A stretch of DNA of 6,100 nt, taken from assembly GCA_045649645.1 (NCBI GenBank), contig JAZRQH010000052.1:1-6100 (forward strand), read 5' to 3'. A program made the translations under genes and the position numbers. The notes under the pieces were generated by a model that was not told where the DNA came from, did no database searches, and was given only the letters and a program-made list of their open reading frames with translations. Origin of the DNA: RGIG7300 sp045649645 (GTDB lineage Bacteria; Bacillota; Clostridia; Oscillospirales; CAG-272). Shown in pieces: positions 5,298 through 6,100 of this stretch. Within the stretch, counting starts at the first letter, position 1. The number at the start of each line of letters is the position of its first letter.

Positions 5298-6100
5298 ATG
5301 ACAGTAAGCGAAAGATTTTTAAAATACGTATCCTTTGGCACAAACTCGGATGAAGCATCCGAAACTTGTCCCTCCACTCCTTCACAGCTTGAGCTGGGCA
5401 GATATCTTTGCGAGGAACTGAAAAACATAGGTCTTTGTGACGTAGAGCTTGACAAGGACGGCTACGTTTACGGCTTTATACCTGCAAGTGCGGGCAGAGA
5501 AGCAGATCCCTCTATCGGCTTTGTTGCTCATATGGACACAAGCCCTGCCGTAAAGGGTGACGGTATCAATCCCAAGGTAGTAAACTACAAGGGTGGCGAT
5601 ATTGAGCTCGGTTGTGGAATGAGCCTTGAGGCGGACAGCTTCCCCTATCTTGAAAAATGTATCGGTATGGATCTTATCGTAACCGACGGTACGACCCTGC
5701 TTGGCGCTGACGACAAGGCGGGCATTGCAGAGATCCTCACCGCTTGTGAGTATATTATCAGCCATCCCGAGATAAGCCACCCGAGAATTGCGGTAGGTAT
5801 TACTCCCGACGAGGAGATAGGCAGAGGTGCGGACCGTTTTGATATAGCTAAGTTTGCCTGCGACCACGCATATACCGTTGACGGCGGTGAGCTGGGCGAG
5901 ATAGAGTATGAAAACTTCAACGGTGCATCTGCCAAGATCACCGTACACGGAATCAACATCCATCCCGGCAGTGCCAAGAACAAGATGAAGAACGCAGCAC
6001 TTTTAGCGGCAGAGTTTATCAATATGATGCCTAAAAGTGAGACCCCTGCAACCACCGAGGGCTACGAGGGCTTCTATCACCTCTGTGATATGAAGGGTGA
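5298..6100 (+). CDS. pepT: Peptidase T (tripeptide aminopeptidase, M20B), 3' end cut
   Basis: Cytoplasmic di-zinc aminopeptidase that removes the N-terminal residue from tripeptides, feeding peptide-derived amino acids to the cell. The 267 complete codons seen are about two thirds of the usual length near 410 residues. Visible sites are AHMDTS with metal ligand H78 and D80, LLGADDKAG with the D138/D139 pair, TPDEEIGRGAD with E172/E173, and YTVDGGELGE with D195. The substrate-side segment HPGSAKNKMKNA and the EGFYH segment are also present. These match peptidase T in order and almost in numbering. The final metal His lies beyond the window. The ATG at 5298 is chosen from GAGGA at 5286-5290, seven bases upstream. 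It has its own promoter and follows the terminator of the SLH gene. PepT is clearly favoured over other M20 peptidases by these segments. Confidence 0.95.
   Translation, partial: MTVSERFLKYVSFGTNSDEASETCPSTPSQLELGRYLCEELKNIGLCDVELDKDGYVYGFIPASAGREADPSIGFVAHMDTSPAVKGDGINPKVVNYKGGDIELGCGMSLEADSFPYLEKCIGMDLIVTDGTTLLGADDKAGIAEILTACEYIISHPEISHPRIAVGITPDEEIGRGADRFDIAKFACDHAYTVDGGELGEIEYENFNGASAKITVHGINIHPGSAKNKMKNAALLAAEFINMMPKSETPATTEGYEGFYHLCDMKG

Noticed and set aside
5382..6055. Two overlapping minus-strand ORFs inside pepT
   Set aside because: Antisense to conserved peptidase T motifs; no ribosome binding site or recognisable family.

Overview
The window looks like a chromosomal segment from a low-to-mid GC Gram-positive bacterium of the class Clostridia, probably near the Ruminococcaceae/Oscillospiraceae. 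This is inferred from strong AGGAG-type ribosome binding sites, near-consensus sigma-A promoters, a surface protein ending in S-layer homology (SLH) domains with a Clostridia-style Cys-rich repeat array, and the subtype of glutamine synthetase. No species can be named from the sequence.

Layout. Positions 1-1343 (minus strand) hold most of a type I glutamine synthetase gene (glnA), cut at its 3' end by the window edge. Positions 1344-2050 hold no protein gene but are dense in RNA-level features. There is a glnA promoter, then an intact tRNA-Pro(CGG) on the minus strand. This tRNA is flanked on one side by a 12-nt copy of its own 5' end and on the other by a scrambled copy of the rest of the gene, interrupted by GC-rich palindromic insertions. 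Two minus-strand terminators and a perfect-consensus promoter frame this tRNA cluster. A divergent promoter then drives the large plus-strand gene at 2051-5188. This encodes a 1045-residue secreted or surface protein with, in order, a hydrophobic N-terminus, a thioredoxin-like domain with a C-x-x-S site, a CAP/SCP domain, an all-beta linker region, about eight Cys-rich repeats of about 41 residues, a Gly/Asp-rich linker and three SLH domains. It has its own terminator. From 5298 to the window end is the N-terminal two thirds of peptidase T (pepT), with its own promoter.

The three protein genes appear to be separate transcription units; nothing shows them working in one pathway. glnA makes glutamine from ammonia, pepT removes N-terminal residues from tripeptides in the cytoplasm, and the large protein acts at the cell surface.

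The most unusual points are the shattered tRNA-Pro copies around the intact tRNA, the multi-domain architecture of the surface protein, and the replacement of the conserved ammonium-site Asp by Val in GlnA. I saw no CRISPR array, transposase, integrase or clear new defence-type system.
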